A model generated the notes under the pieces. The model searched no databases and had not been told where the DNA came from. It saw only the letters and a program-made list of their open reading frames with translations. A DNA stretch of 64,000 nucleotides from CAVXDY01 sp963721335 (GTDB taxonomy: Bacteria; Actinomycetota; Thermoleophilia; Miltoncostaeales; Miltoncostaeaceae): assembly GCA_963721335.1 (NCBI GenBank), contig CAVRIV010000001.1, forward strand, positions 310,001 through 374,000. The letters run 5' to 3'. This document shows, one piece after another, positions 56,049 through 63,972 of the stretch; position 1 is the stretch's first letter, and each line of letters begins with the position of its first letter. A program made the position numbers and the translations under genes.

Positions 56049-56067
56049 GCTTATCTGGCCGATAAGC
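56049..56067. promoter_or_regulatory. 19-bp sulfur-box candidate 3
   Basis: GCTTATCTGGCCGATAAGC: perfect 7-bp arms, 5-base spacer. In the 211-bp gap between the sulfate-binding protein (start 55921, minus) and the lyase-like gene (start 56133, plus). A nearby TTATCC half-site lies at 56091. It would control one or both. Confidence 0.7.
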
Positions 56068-56132
56068 GGGCGTAGCATCGTTATCCGCGGCCGCGATGTC
56101 AACCCGCCCCGCCGCCGTCTACGCTTCGGGGC

Positions 56133-57635
56133 GTGAACGAGGACTATCTCGGCGCGGGCGGGCGCCTCGAGGGAGGGCCCGCGGAGGAGCTCGTGGCGTC
56201 CGGCTACGCCCACGAGATCGCCGACGCGCCGCGCCTGGCGCCGTGGCTCTCGCTGGCCGACCTCGCCCACGCCGTGGCGCTCGTGGAGGGGGGCGGCGTG
56301 GTGGGCCAGGAGGCCCACGCCCTGCTGGGCGGCCTGCTCGACCTGGACGAGATCGCGCCGGCCGACTTCCCGTGGCGCCCGGAGCTCGGAGACGCGTTCA
56401 ACTCGCGCGAGCGGGCGCTCACGGCGCGCGTGGGCGCGTCCGCCGCCGGCTGGCTCAGCGCGGGACGCGCCCGGCGCGAGGCGTTCCGGGTGGCGCTGCG
56501 CCTGATCGCCCGCTCCGGGACCCTCGACCTCCACGACGCGCAGCTGGATCTGGCCGTGGCCCTCGTCGACCACGCCGAGCGCCACGCGAACGACCTCGCC
56601 GCCGACTACACCTACCTCCAGCCGGCCCAGCCGACGACCATCGGCCACCTGCTCCTGGCCTACGCCTATCCCGCGCTGCGCGACGCGGGACGCCTGCGGG
56701 CCGTGCACGCCTGGCTCGACCAGGGGGTCGCCGGGGCCGGCGGCAGCGCCGGATCGCGGTGGCCCCTCGACCGGGCGCGCCTCGCCGAGCTGCTGGGCTG
56801 CGCCGGCGTGGTCACGCACACCAAGGACGCGATGTGGCAGGCCGACGGCTACGTGGAGCTGGTCGCCGCCATCGCGACGGCCGCCACCCACGGCTCGCAG
56901 CTCGGCCAGGACCTGGAGATCCTGGCCAGCCAGGAGTTCGCCGCCGTGAGCCTGGCCGACCGCCACAGCCGCGCCAGCGCCCTGATGCCGCAGAAGCGCA
57001 ACCCCTACGCCCTCGCGGTGATGCGGACCCAGGCCGGCATCGCGTCCGGGGATCTGGCCGGGCTGCTGACGACCCTGCACACGGGCTCGGCGCGCACGGA
57101 CCACTTCCACCACCTCAACGGGGCCGTGCCGCGGCTGCTGGACCAGGCCGTCGCCGTGGCGCGTCTGGCGGCCGAGGTGGTGGCGGGCCTCGAGATCCAC
57201 GCCGAGCGCTGGGAGCGCGCCGCGCGCGAGGGCTTCACGGCCGCCGCCGACGTGGCCGACGCCCTGGCGGTCGAGGCCGGGCTCGACTACCGCACCGCGC
57301 ACCACGTGGTGGGCCGGGCGGTGCGCGAGCTGGTGGAGGAGGGCCTGCCCCCCGATGCGCTCACCCCCGAGCGCCTCTCGGCCGCGGCGGAGGCCGCGGG
57401 AGGGGGCCCCGTGGCGATCTCCGAGGCGGCGCTCGCCGATGCGCTCGACCCCGCCGCCTGTGTGCTCGCCCGCCGCCAATTGGGCTCCGCCGCGCCGGGT
57501 GAGGTCGCCGCGATGATCGCCGACTGCCGCGAGCGGACGGACGAGGCCCGCGCGTGGAGCGGCGCCGTCCGGGAGCGCGCCCTGGGGGCCCGCGGCGAGC
57601 TGATCGCCACGGCCCGCCGGCTGGCCGGGCGCTGA
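56133..57635 (+). CDS. Argininosuccinate-lyase-like enzyme with altered active-site residues
   Basis: Fumarase/aspartase superfamily, 500 residues, normal ASL size. Family segments: FNSRERALTARVG, DYTYLQPAQPTTIGH, SQLGQDLEILASQEF, ASALMPQKRNPYALAVMR. Two active positions differ from typical ASL: the THLQ His is Tyr (YTYLQ), and the GSS-L/M-MPQK loop is ASALMPQK, losing one Ser. So the product is unlikely to be a standard argininosuccinate lyase; another C-N or C-S lyase reaction is possible. GTG 56133, 66 bases from the sulfur-box. Confidence 0.82.
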   Translation: MNEDYLGAGGRLEGGPAEELVASGYAHEIADAPRLAPWLSLADLAHAVALVEGGGVVGQEAHALLGGLLDLDEIAPADFPWRPELGDAFNSRERALTARVGASAAGWLSAGRARREAFRVALRLIARSGTLDLHDAQLDLAVALVDHAERHANDLAADYTYLQPAQPTTIGHLLLAYAYPALRDAGRLRAVHAWLDQGVAGAGGSAGSRWPLDRARLAELLGCAGVVTHTKDAMWQADGYVELVAAIATAATHGSQLGQDLEILASQEFAAVSLADRHSRASALMPQKRNPYALAVMRTQAGIASGDLAGLLTTLHTGSARTDHFHHLNGAVPRLLDQAVAVARLAAEVVAGLEIHAERWERAAREGFTAAADVADALAVEAGLDYRTAHHVVGRAVRELVEEGLPPDALTPERLSAAAEAAGGGPVAISEAALADALDPAACVLARRQLGSAAPGEVAAMIADCRERTDEARAWSGAVRERALGARGELIATARRLAGR

Positions 57636-57638
57636 CCT

Positions 57639-57658
57639 CGGCGGCCCTCGGGCCGCCG
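57639..57658 (+). terminator. Hairpin after the lyase-like gene
   Basis: CGGCGGCCC-TC-GGGCCGCCG, perfect 9-bp stem, 3 bases after the stop. No T-tract (followed by GCCGAACCG), so of moderate reliability. Confidence 0.45.
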
Positions 57659-57864
57659 GCCGAACCGTCCCCCTCTGTGCGCGGCCGATGCCCGTGCGGT
57701 TTTCTGGACCTTTTGGCGGCTTCAACCCCCGGATGGGGGATGGCGATTTCTCACGGCAGCCCCCAGAAAGGTGCGGTTGACACCGGAGCCGTCCCTCGAT
57801 TACAAAGGCTAACCTACAAAAAAGTGTAATCCCGGAACCCCGCACGGAGGCGAGCGCCGAACCG
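57659..57864 (+). other. AT-richer leader region with a 7-bp inverted repeat upstream of the recombinase
   Basis: 206 non-coding bases, less GC-rich than the surroundings. Contains GATTACA (57798-57804) and TGTAATC (57825-57831) enclosing a 20-nt loop with AAGGCTAACCT and an A6 run. It might be a structured mRNA leader, a recombination site or an operator. It did not match any riboswitch confidently. Confidence 0.4.
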
Positions 57865-58539
57865 ATGAGGACACTTCCTGAGACGAGGATTGAGCGCATG
57901 GATGACCAGGACGTCGATCGACCTGCGCTCCCCACCCCCGTGCGTGCACCGGAGGACGCCGGTCCGGCGCCCGACGAGCTGCTGGTTCCGCACGAGGCGC
58001 GCGCGCTGATCCGGGCCAGCTCCGCCCGCGCGGCGACCGGCCTCCGCAACCGGGCGCTGGTGGCCGTGATGTACCGGTCCGGGCTGCGTCCCGGAGAGGT
58101 GCTCGCGCTCACGATCAAGGACGTGGACCTCGAGGCCGGGACGGTCGCCGTCCCCGCCCGCAAGGGCGGTCGCCCGCGCGTGACCGGCCTCGACTCACCC
58201 ACTCGCGAGCTCATCACCGGATGGCTGGAGCGTCGCGCGGAGCGGCGCATCTCGGCCGAGCGGACCCTCTTCTGCACCCTGGCCGGCGAGCCGCTGAAGG
58301 CGGCCTACGTACGCGAGCTGCTGCCGCGCCTTGCGCGCAAGGCCGGCATCCACAAGCGTGTGCACCCCCTCGCCCTGCGCTACGCCAACGCCGCGGAGCT
58401 GGCCGAGGAGGGCATGCCGGCCGCCATGATCGACCTCCATCTGGGGGTCGCGCCCGCCGGCGGGGCGCGCCGCTACCGCCGCCCCGTGAGCCAGGACGAG
58501 GTCGTCGCCGCGATCGCCGCGCGCCGCTGGCGCCTCTAG
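57865..58539 (+). CDS. Single-domain tyrosine recombinase/integrase
   Basis: 224 residues, catalytic domain only; the SAM-like N-terminal core-binding domain is missing or minimal. Catalytic Arg in YRSGLRPGEVLAL, Lys/beta-hairpin region PARKGGRPRV, His and Arg in RVHPLALRYANAAELAEEG, and Tyr in GARRYRRP; the second His box (LGHxS) reads LHLGVAP. ATG 57865, with ATG 57898 as an alternative. May act with an unknown partner or be a degenerate integrase. Confidence 0.8.
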   Translation: MRTLPETRIERMDDQDVDRPALPTPVRAPEDAGPAPDELLVPHEARALIRASSARAATGLRNRALVAVMYRSGLRPGEVLALTIKDVDLEAGTVAVPARKGGRPRVTGLDSPTRELITGWLERRAERRISAERTLFCTLAGEPLKAAYVRELLPRLARKAGIHKRVHPLALRYANAAELAEEGMPAAMIDLHLGVAPAGGARRYRRPVSQDEVVAAIAARRWRL

Positions 58540-58598
58540 TGGAGCGCGCCCGCCTCCTGAGGTGATCCGGCGGGTGCCCTGGGCCGTAATCTGCAGGA

Positions 58599-59189
58599 AT
58601 GGGCGACCCACTCCCTCCGGCGCTCACGCGCCTGGCCGACGAGGATCTGCTCACGCTCGTCGAGCGGGGGGACCCTGATGCGTTCGAGGTCATCTATGAG
58701 CGTCACTCGCGCGTCGCATACTCGCTGGCGTTCCGGCTGCTGGGCGACCGCCAGCTGGCGGAGGACCTGGTGCAGGACGCCTTCCTGGCGGTCTGGCGCG
58801 GTGCCGCCGGCTACGCCTCGGCCCGCGGCAGCGTCCGCAATTGGATGCTCTCGATCCTTCACAATCGAGGGGTCGACCGGTTGAGGACCCTGGGCGCGAT
58901 GTCGCGCCGCCAGGACGCCCTGGAGCAGATGGAGCTGAGGCGTCCGGACGAGCCGGACGCCGCCGACCTCGCCATCGGCCGCGCGCTCGCCGGCACGGTG
59001 CGCGACGAGCTGCGCGAGCTGCCGAGCGAGCAGTTCGAGGTGCTGCGGCTGGCGTACTACGGAGGCTTCACCCACCAGGAGATCTCCCAGATGCTGGAGC
59101 TGCCGCTGGGCACGGTGAAGAGCCGGATGCGCCTCGGCCTCGAGCGACTGCGCCGTGGCATGGGCGAGGCGGGGGTCGCGACGGCATGA
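58599..59189 (+). CDS. ECF-type RNA polymerase sigma factor (SigK-like)
   Basis: 196 residues. Sigma-2: FEVIYERHSRVAYSLAFRLL, LAEDLVQDAFLAVWRG; sigma-4: ELPSEQFEVLRLAYYGGFTH and QEISQMLELPLGTVKSRMRL. ATG 58599. Overlaps the next gene as ATGA, the usual sigma/anti-sigma arrangement. Confidence 0.94.
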   Translation: MGDPLPPALTRLADEDLLTLVERGDPDAFEVIYERHSRVAYSLAFRLLGDRQLAEDLVQDAFLAVWRGAAGYASARGSVRNWMLSILHNRGVDRLRTLGAMSRRQDALEQMELRRPDEPDAADLAIGRALAGTVRDELRELPSEQFEVLRLAYYGGFTHQEISQMLELPLGTVKSRMRLGLERLRRGMGEAGVATA

Positions 59190-59911
59190 CGAACGAGCAC
59201 GACGTCCTCCACGACCTCCTCGCCCCGGTGGCCCTCGGCGCCGCCGAGCCGTCGGAGGTGGCCCGCGTCGAGGCGCACGCCGCCGACTGCCCGATCTGCC
59301 GCGAGGAGCTGGCCGGGCTCCGCGACGCCGCCGGGGTCCTGGCCGTGGCCGTGCCCCAGGAGGAGGCGCCCCCGGCGCTCAAGGACTCGATCATGCAGGT
59401 CGTTCGCGCCGAGGCCGCCGAGCGGGCGGTCCGGGAGGAGCCCGCGCCCGCGCCCGCCCCGCGGCCTCGCCGTTCCCGGTGGCTCCCGGGGCTCCGCCCC
59501 TGGCCGGCGCTGGCCGCCCTCGCGGCGGTCGCCGCGCTGCTCCTGGCGTGGAACATCGCCCTCCAGGTCGGGGACGACGGCGGGGGCGGCCCCGAGGTGG
59601 CCACGCTCCCGGTGACCGGCACCGCCGCGGCCCCCGGGGTGACCGGCCGGATGATCTACGTGCCCACCGAGGACACCGCCGTGATGCGGCTGGAGCGGCT
59701 CCCCGCGCTCGACCCGGGCGACGCCTATCAGCTCTGGGTGCTGCGGGACGGCAGAGCCCGTTCGGCCGGCCTCTTCGAGCCGACCGGCCCCGCCCAGGCC
59801 CAGGGAGTGGCCGCCGGCGTGGTGGGCGCGGACGGCCTCGCCGTGACGGCCCAGCCCGCCACCAGCCGGGACGTCCCGGAGGGCCCCATCCTGGTGCAGA
59901 GCTCGCTCTAG
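59186..59911 (+). CDS. Anti-sigma-K factor (RskA-like) with zinc-binding N-terminus
   Basis: 241 residues. N-terminal zinc anti-sigma motif VEAHAADCPICREELAGL (H-x3-C-x2-C), one membrane segment (WPALAALAAVAALLLAWNIAL), then an extracellular RskA domain (IYVPTEDTAVMRLERLPALD, AYQLWVLRDGRARSAGLFEP). Sequesters the preceding sigma factor until an outside signal. Confidence 0.9.
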   Translation: MTNEHDVLHDLLAPVALGAAEPSEVARVEAHAADCPICREELAGLRDAAGVLAVAVPQEEAPPALKDSIMQVVRAEAAERAVREEPAPAPAPRPRRSRWLPGLRPWPALAALAAVAALLLAWNIALQVGDDGGGGPEVATLPVTGTAAAPGVTGRMIYVPTEDTAVMRLERLPALDPGDAYQLWVLRDGRARSAGLFEPTGPAQAQGVAAGVVGADGLAVTAQPATSRDVPEGPILVQSSL

Positions 59912-59932
59912 CCTGGGTAGGTTGCGGCGGGT

Positions 59933-59947
59933 TGACCCGATGGGTCA
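59933..59947. promoter_or_regulatory. Inverted repeat TGACCCGATGGGTCA upstream of the ferritin-like genes
   Basis: Perfect 6-bp arms with GAT spacer in the 151-bp gap between the anti-sigma factor gene and the next operon. AT-richer patches (AGCAAAAACG, TTTCGCATAGT) follow and look like a promoter. It might be an operator or part of a sigma-specific promoter. Confidence 0.4.
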
Positions 59948-60062
59948 GCAAAAACGCTGGTCTTTCGCATAGTGGATCGGGCATCGGCTCTCAGGGATAC
60001 CTCCGGTTACGTCCCCCCGGCGGCGGGCGGCGACGAGTCAACCCACAGGGACGGAGCGAGCG

Positions 60063-60671
60063 ATGGAACAGCGTCTGGACCTGCGCCGAGCGGATCTCCT
60101 GCGAGGGGTCCTCGTGGGCGGCGGCGCGCTGCTCGCCGGGGCCGGGGCGGTGGCCGGCCTCGGCCGGCTCGCGGACGCCGCGCCGTCGGCGGAGCAGGAC
60201 ACGCGCATCCTGAACGTGCTCCTCGGCCTGGAGCACGTTCAGCTGGCCCTCTACGAAGAGGTTCTCGACAACGCCGTGCTCACCGGCGCGCTGCGGGAGT
60301 TCGCGAGCGTCGCCCGGGACCACGAGCGGGTGCACGTGGACACGCTGCGCCGCCTGCTCGGCGCCAACGCCGACGACCCGCCGCCGCTCTCCTTCGGCGA
60401 CGCCACGACCGACCCCGGGGCGTTCGCCGAGGCGGCGGCCGAGATCGAGGACCTGAGCGTGGACGCCTACAACGGCCAGGTCGCCAACCTCACCCCCCGC
60501 GCGCGAGCCGAGAGCGCCCGCGCCGTTTCGGTGGACGCCCGCCACGCCGCGTGGGTCCGCACGATCGACGGCCGCGAGCCGGCTGCCGAGGCCGTCGATC
60601 CGGGGCTCCCGGCGGCGGAGGTCGCCCGCGCGCTTGAGGACACCGGGTTCGTGGACGGAGGCACGCCATGA
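60063..60671 (+). CDS. Secreted ferritin-like domain protein (copy 4)
   Basis: 202 residues. Signal: RRADLLRGVLVGGGALLAGA with the Tat-like RR followed by ADLL, cleavage around ADAAP. Helices with Glu/His pairs: VLLGLEHVQLALYEEVLD, ASVARDHERVHVDTLRRLLG, AAAEIEDLSVDAYNG, VDARHAAWVRTIDG. Ends overlapping the next gene. Follows the sigma/anti-sigma pair. Confidence 0.86.
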   Translation: MEQRLDLRRADLLRGVLVGGGALLAGAGAVAGLGRLADAAPSAEQDTRILNVLLGLEHVQLALYEEVLDNAVLTGALREFASVARDHERVHVDTLRRLLGANADDPPPLSFGDATTDPGAFAEAAAEIEDLSVDAYNGQVANLTPRARAESARAVSVDARHAAWVRTIDGREPAAEAVDPGLPAAEVARALEDTGFVDGGTP

Positions 60672-61342
60672 GCGCGCACGAGATCGACCTCGGCGCGATC
60701 GACCCCTCGGGCGCCATCGCCGAGGCGGCCCATCGGGTGTCTCGCCGCGGCTTCCTGGCCGGGGCCGCGGGCGCCGCGGCCGTCGCGGCAGGGCTGCCCG
60801 GAGCGGCGCTCGGGCAGGAGAGCCGGAAGACGGACATCGAGATCCTGAACTTCGCGCTCACCCTCGAGTACCTGCAGGCGGCGTTCTACACCGAGGCGGA
60901 GCGCCTGAAGGCCCTCGACGCGGTCGGCGCCGAGGCCGCGAAGAAGATCGGAGCGGTCGAGCGCGCCCACGTCACGGCGCTGCAGCGCGCGCTGGGCGAC
61001 GCCGCGACGCTGGGCCCCCTCTTCGACTTCCAGGGCGCGACCGAGGACGACGATGCCTTCCTGCGCACGGCGGTCGCCTTCGAGGACCTCGGCACCGCGG
61101 CGTACAAGGAGCAGCTCACGCACATCTCCACGCCCGCCTACATCTCGGCCGCGGCCTCGATCCACACCGTCGAGGCACGGCATGCCGCCTGGATCCGCTA
61201 CATCGCGGGGGTTCAGCCGGCGGTGGAGGCCCTCGACGATCCGGTCACGGATGCCGAGGCTCAGCGGCTCGTGGCCGGGACCGGGTTCACCCGCCCCCGG
61301 CCGCGCACCACCGCCCGCACGCCGCCGCCGTTCACCGGGTGA
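60668..61342 (+). CDS. Tat-exported ferritin-like domain protein (copy 5)
   Basis: 224 residues. Clear Tat signal VSRRGFLAGAAGAAAVAAGL. Helices FALTLEYLQAAFYTEAERLK, AVERAHVTALQRALGD, AVAFEDLGTAAYKEQL, HTVEARHAAWIRYIAG, closely like the protein at 31526-32188. ATG 60668 overlaps the preceding stop as ATGA. Family: DUF4439/ferritin-like. Confidence 0.88.
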   Translation: MSAHEIDLGAIDPSGAIAEAAHRVSRRGFLAGAAGAAAVAAGLPGAALGQESRKTDIEILNFALTLEYLQAAFYTEAERLKALDAVGAEAAKKIGAVERAHVTALQRALGDAATLGPLFDFQGATEDDDAFLRTAVAFEDLGTAAYKEQLTHISTPAYISAAASIHTVEARHAAWIRYIAGVQPAVEALDDPVTDAEAQRLVAGTGFTRPRPRTTARTPPPFTG

Positions 61343-61351
61343 GCGGCAGCG

Positions 61352-62164
61352 GTGCGCGGAGCGGGCCGGCGCCGGCGGATCGTCGCGGCGATCACCGTGG
61401 CGGCGCTCGCGGGAGCCGTCGTGGCGGCCGGCCTCGCCCAGCGCGAGGGGGGCGCCTCCGCCCCGCCCTCCGCGCTCTCGGGCGCGAGCGCCCTGCCCGA
61501 GCCCACCCCCTCGGGCCTCACGATCCCCGACCCGCAGCCGCTCCCCGATCAGGCCCATACGGCGGTGTGGGCGCCGATGCGCCGCGCGGTGGTGGCGACC
61601 GAGCGTCCCCGGGTCGGATCGGCCGAGGTGGCCTCGGTGGACGAGCGCACCCCCGAGGGCACCGTCAACCTCGTCCTGGTCGTCGGGCGGGCCACGGACG
61701 CCGCCGGTCGCGTCTGGCTGAGGGCGCGCCTCCCCGCGCTTCCGGCCGGGGCGATCGGCTGGATCCCGCGCGATGCCGCGGGCGGCTACGTGTCCGTCGA
61801 TACGCGGCTCGTGGTGGACCGCGCGGCGCAGACCCTGACCCTGACCAGGGGCGGGCGGGTCGTCATGACGGCGCCGGTGGGAGTGGGGACCGCCGACGCG
61901 CCGACGCCCGCCGGGGAGTTCTACGTGCGGAACAAGCTCACCCGGTACCGCAGCCCGGCATACGGGCCGATCGCCTTCGGGACCAGCGCGCGCTCGCCGG
62001 CGCTCACCGACTGGCCGGCCGGCGGCTTCATCGGCATCCACGGCACGAATCAGCCCCAGATCCTTCCGGGGCGCGTCTCGCACGGGTGCATCCGCCTGCG
62101 CAACGGCGACATACTGAGGCTCGCCGGGCTGATGCCGGTGGGAACGCCTCTGACGATCGTGTGA
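61352..62164 (+). CDS. L,D-transpeptidase (YkuD domain)
   Basis: 270 residues from GTG 61352. N-terminal signal anchor VAAITVAALAGAVVAAGLAQ, SH3-like middle (LVLVVGRATDAAGRVWLRAR), then the YkuD domain with FIGIHGTNQPQ and SHGCIRLRNGD (catalytic His, Cys, Arg). Makes 3-3 peptidoglycan cross-links or attaches proteins. In the same direction as the ferritin-like genes, 9 bases after. Confidence 0.93.
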   Translation: MRGAGRRRRIVAAITVAALAGAVVAAGLAQREGGASAPPSALSGASALPEPTPSGLTIPDPQPLPDQAHTAVWAPMRRAVVATERPRVGSAEVASVDERTPEGTVNLVLVVGRATDAAGRVWLRARLPALPAGAIGWIPRDAAGGYVSVDTRLVVDRAAQTLTLTRGGRVVMTAPVGVGTADAPTPAGEFYVRNKLTRYRSPAYGPIAFGTSARSPALTDWPAGGFIGIHGTNQPQILPGRVSHGCIRLRNGDILRLAGLMPVGTPLTIV

Positions 62165-62168
62165 CCGG

Positions 62169-63800
62169 ATGATGCCGCTTGCCCATCACCAGCTCCCCGC
62201 GGGCGCCACGATCCGCCGCCGGATCGCGGCGGGCGCCGTGGTCGCGGGGCTGGGCCTGGCCGTCGGGCTCCCCTCGGGGATGGCGCAGGACCGTCCCGCG
62301 GACTCGCAGGTGCTCACCGAGCGGTTCCCGCTGGACGCCGAGGAGACGGCCCCGCAGGCTCCGGTGGCGCCCCCGGCGAGCGAGCCCGCGATACCGCCCC
62401 CCGCGCAGGCGACGCCTCCCGCCCCCGCCCCCGCCCTCGAGCCGGCGGCCCCCGGCGGGCCGGCGGACGACTCGGAGGACGACTCGATGATGCTCGTGGC
62501 CATCATCGCCGCGGCCGTCGGCCTGCTCGCGCTCGGCCTGGTGGGCGGCATCGCGCTCCGCCGGCGGCGGTTGCGCAACTCCGAGCCACCGATCCCCCCC
62601 CGCCGCCGCTCACGAGCCCCGGACGGCCGCGCCGGGGCGGCCGCCATGGAGGCTCGCTTCCGGCCGCGCGGGGACGATCCCGAAATCGATGCCCTGAACG
62701 CCCGGTTCAGTTCCTCGGAGGTCCCTCCCGTGCCACAGCCCGAGATCGCTCCCACCGCTCCATCGCCCGCCCCGGCCCCTTCGGCCGCTGAGCCGCGTCC
62801 GGGCGGCGATGCCGCTCACGAGGCGCCCCCCAGCCGCGTCCGCCAGCGCCGCCTCAGGCGCCGCGATCCCGTCGTCGAGCCGGCGCCGGCTGCCGCGGCG
62901 CCCCCCCGCACGGATCCCCCTCCCGCCACGCCTCCGGCCCCGGCCCCCGACATCACGCTCGTCGAGGCCGCTCCCGGGGGGCCCACCCCCCGGCCGCGCG
63001 TCCACGACGACGACGCGGAGCCGCCCCTGCCCGACATCACCCTGATCGGGGGGGCCAACGGTGACGGCGGGCGCCGCGATGCGCTCCCGGGGCTGGGGGA
63101 CGACCCCGTCGAGCCGCGTCCCCGGCCCTCCCTCGACGAGCTTCCCGACATCACCCTGGTGGAGCCGCCCCCGCCTCCGCCACCGACCCCGCCTCCCCCA
63201 CCTGCCTCGTCGCGCCGCCGCCCGCGGCGCGACGAGGGCAGCGAGGCGCTCCTCAGCCGCTTCCGGGTCCGCCGCCGCGACGCGGGGGCCGAGGCGCTGG
63301 CGTCGCGCATCCGGCCGTCGCCCGAGGGCGACGCCCCGCCCCCGCCCCCCGCTCCCACCCCTCCGCCCGCCGAGCCGCCGCGGGCGGCTCCCGCCCGTCG
63401 CGTCATCGACCCCGGGTCGGCCGCGCTCGCGGCCCGTATCCGCCCCGACGTGGCCCAGCTCGACGCCGCCGCCCGGGCACTCCGCAGCCGTACGCCCCGG
63501 CGTGAGGAGTCCGAGAGGCCGGAGGTCTTCTGGTCGGCCCGCGAGCGCGCCCAGACCGAGCTCCAGGCCGCGGCCGAGGCCGCGGGCTCAGCCCCGCCAC
63601 AGCCCCCGCCGCCTGAGCCCGAGGACGAGCCCGTCGTGAGCCCCGAGCCTCCGTCGCTGCCCTCCGCGGTGCTCGAGATCGCGACCCCCCGTCACACCCC
63701 CGCGGCCGCGGCGGTCCCGGTGGCGGTCATCCACGGCGTCCGCTCGGCGCTCAAGGCTCTCCGGTCGGGATCCCGGGAGGAGGACCCGGACCGCGACTAG
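62169..63800 (+). CDS. Disordered proline-rich single-pass membrane protein
   Basis: 543 residues. Signal anchor RIAAGAVVAGLGLAVGLPSG, a membrane segment SMMLVAIIAAAVGLLALGLV near 112-131, a basic RRRRLR stop-transfer, then >380 residues of Pro/Ala/Glu/Arg-rich sequence inside the cell. Short motifs recur: PDITLVE, PDITLIG, PDITLVE; and EALLSRFR, EALASRIR, AALAARIR, ALNARF. Function unknown; the repeats may be binding sites for a partner. ATG 62169 or 62172. Confidence 0.75.
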   Translation: MMPLAHHQLPAGATIRRRIAAGAVVAGLGLAVGLPSGMAQDRPADSQVLTERFPLDAEETAPQAPVAPPASEPAIPPPAQATPPAPAPALEPAAPGGPADDSEDDSMMLVAIIAAAVGLLALGLVGGIALRRRRLRNSEPPIPPRRRSRAPDGRAGAAAMEARFRPRGDDPEIDALNARFSSSEVPPVPQPEIAPTAPSPAPAPSAAEPRPGGDAAHEAPPSRVRQRRLRRRDPVVEPAPAAAAPPRTDPPPATPPAPAPDITLVEAAPGGPTPRPRVHDDDAEPPLPDITLIGGANGDGGRRDALPGLGDDPVEPRPRPSLDELPDITLVEPPPPPPPTPPPPPASSRRRPRRDEGSEALLSRFRVRRRDAGAEALASRIRPSPEGDAPPPPPAPTPPPAEPPRAAPARRVIDPGSAALAARIRPDVAQLDAAARALRSRTPRREESERPEVFWSARERAQTELQAAAEAAGSAPPQPPPPEPEDEPVVSPEPPSLPSAVLEIATPRHTPAAAAVPVAVIHGVRSALKALRSGSREEDPDRD

Positions 63801-63827
63801 CTCGACGCCGGCCCGTACTGTGGCGGG

Positions 63828-63971
63828 GTGGCCGACTACTACCTGGTCGAGCGTGCGCGCGGTGCCGCGTGGGATCACTCGCGGCGACGGCGCGATCAGG
63901 CCGGGTGGGACGAACACGACGCCTGCCGCCCGCTGACGAGGAAAAGCCCCGGCGTGCCGGGGCTTTCGTGA
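63828..63971 (+). pseudogene. Truncated YciI-family protein
   Basis: GTG 63828 opens VADYYLVERARGAAWDHSRR and DQAGWDEHDA, a good match to the N-terminus of small YciI-like proteins (MADYYLVERARGPAW type, from memory). After ~37 residues the family sequence stops and the frame reads through a hairpin to TGA 63969. A full YciI protein is about 90-100 residues, so this is a remnant cut off at the tRNA terminator. Confidence 0.5.
63943..63966 (-). terminator. Intrinsic terminator downstream of the tRNA gene
   Basis: AAAGCCCCGGC-GT-GCCGGGGCTTT, perfect 11-bp stem with a 2-base loop; T-run TTTT on the minus strand side. It follows the tRNA 3' end (63973) by a few bases on the minus strand. Confidence 0.8.
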
Positions 63972-63972
63972 A

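Noticed and set aside
57798..57831. c-di-GMP (GEMM-like) or c-di-AMP riboswitch upstream of the recombinase
   Set aside because: AAGGCTAACCT resembles the GEMM core only weakly, and the rest of the helices cannot be drawn.
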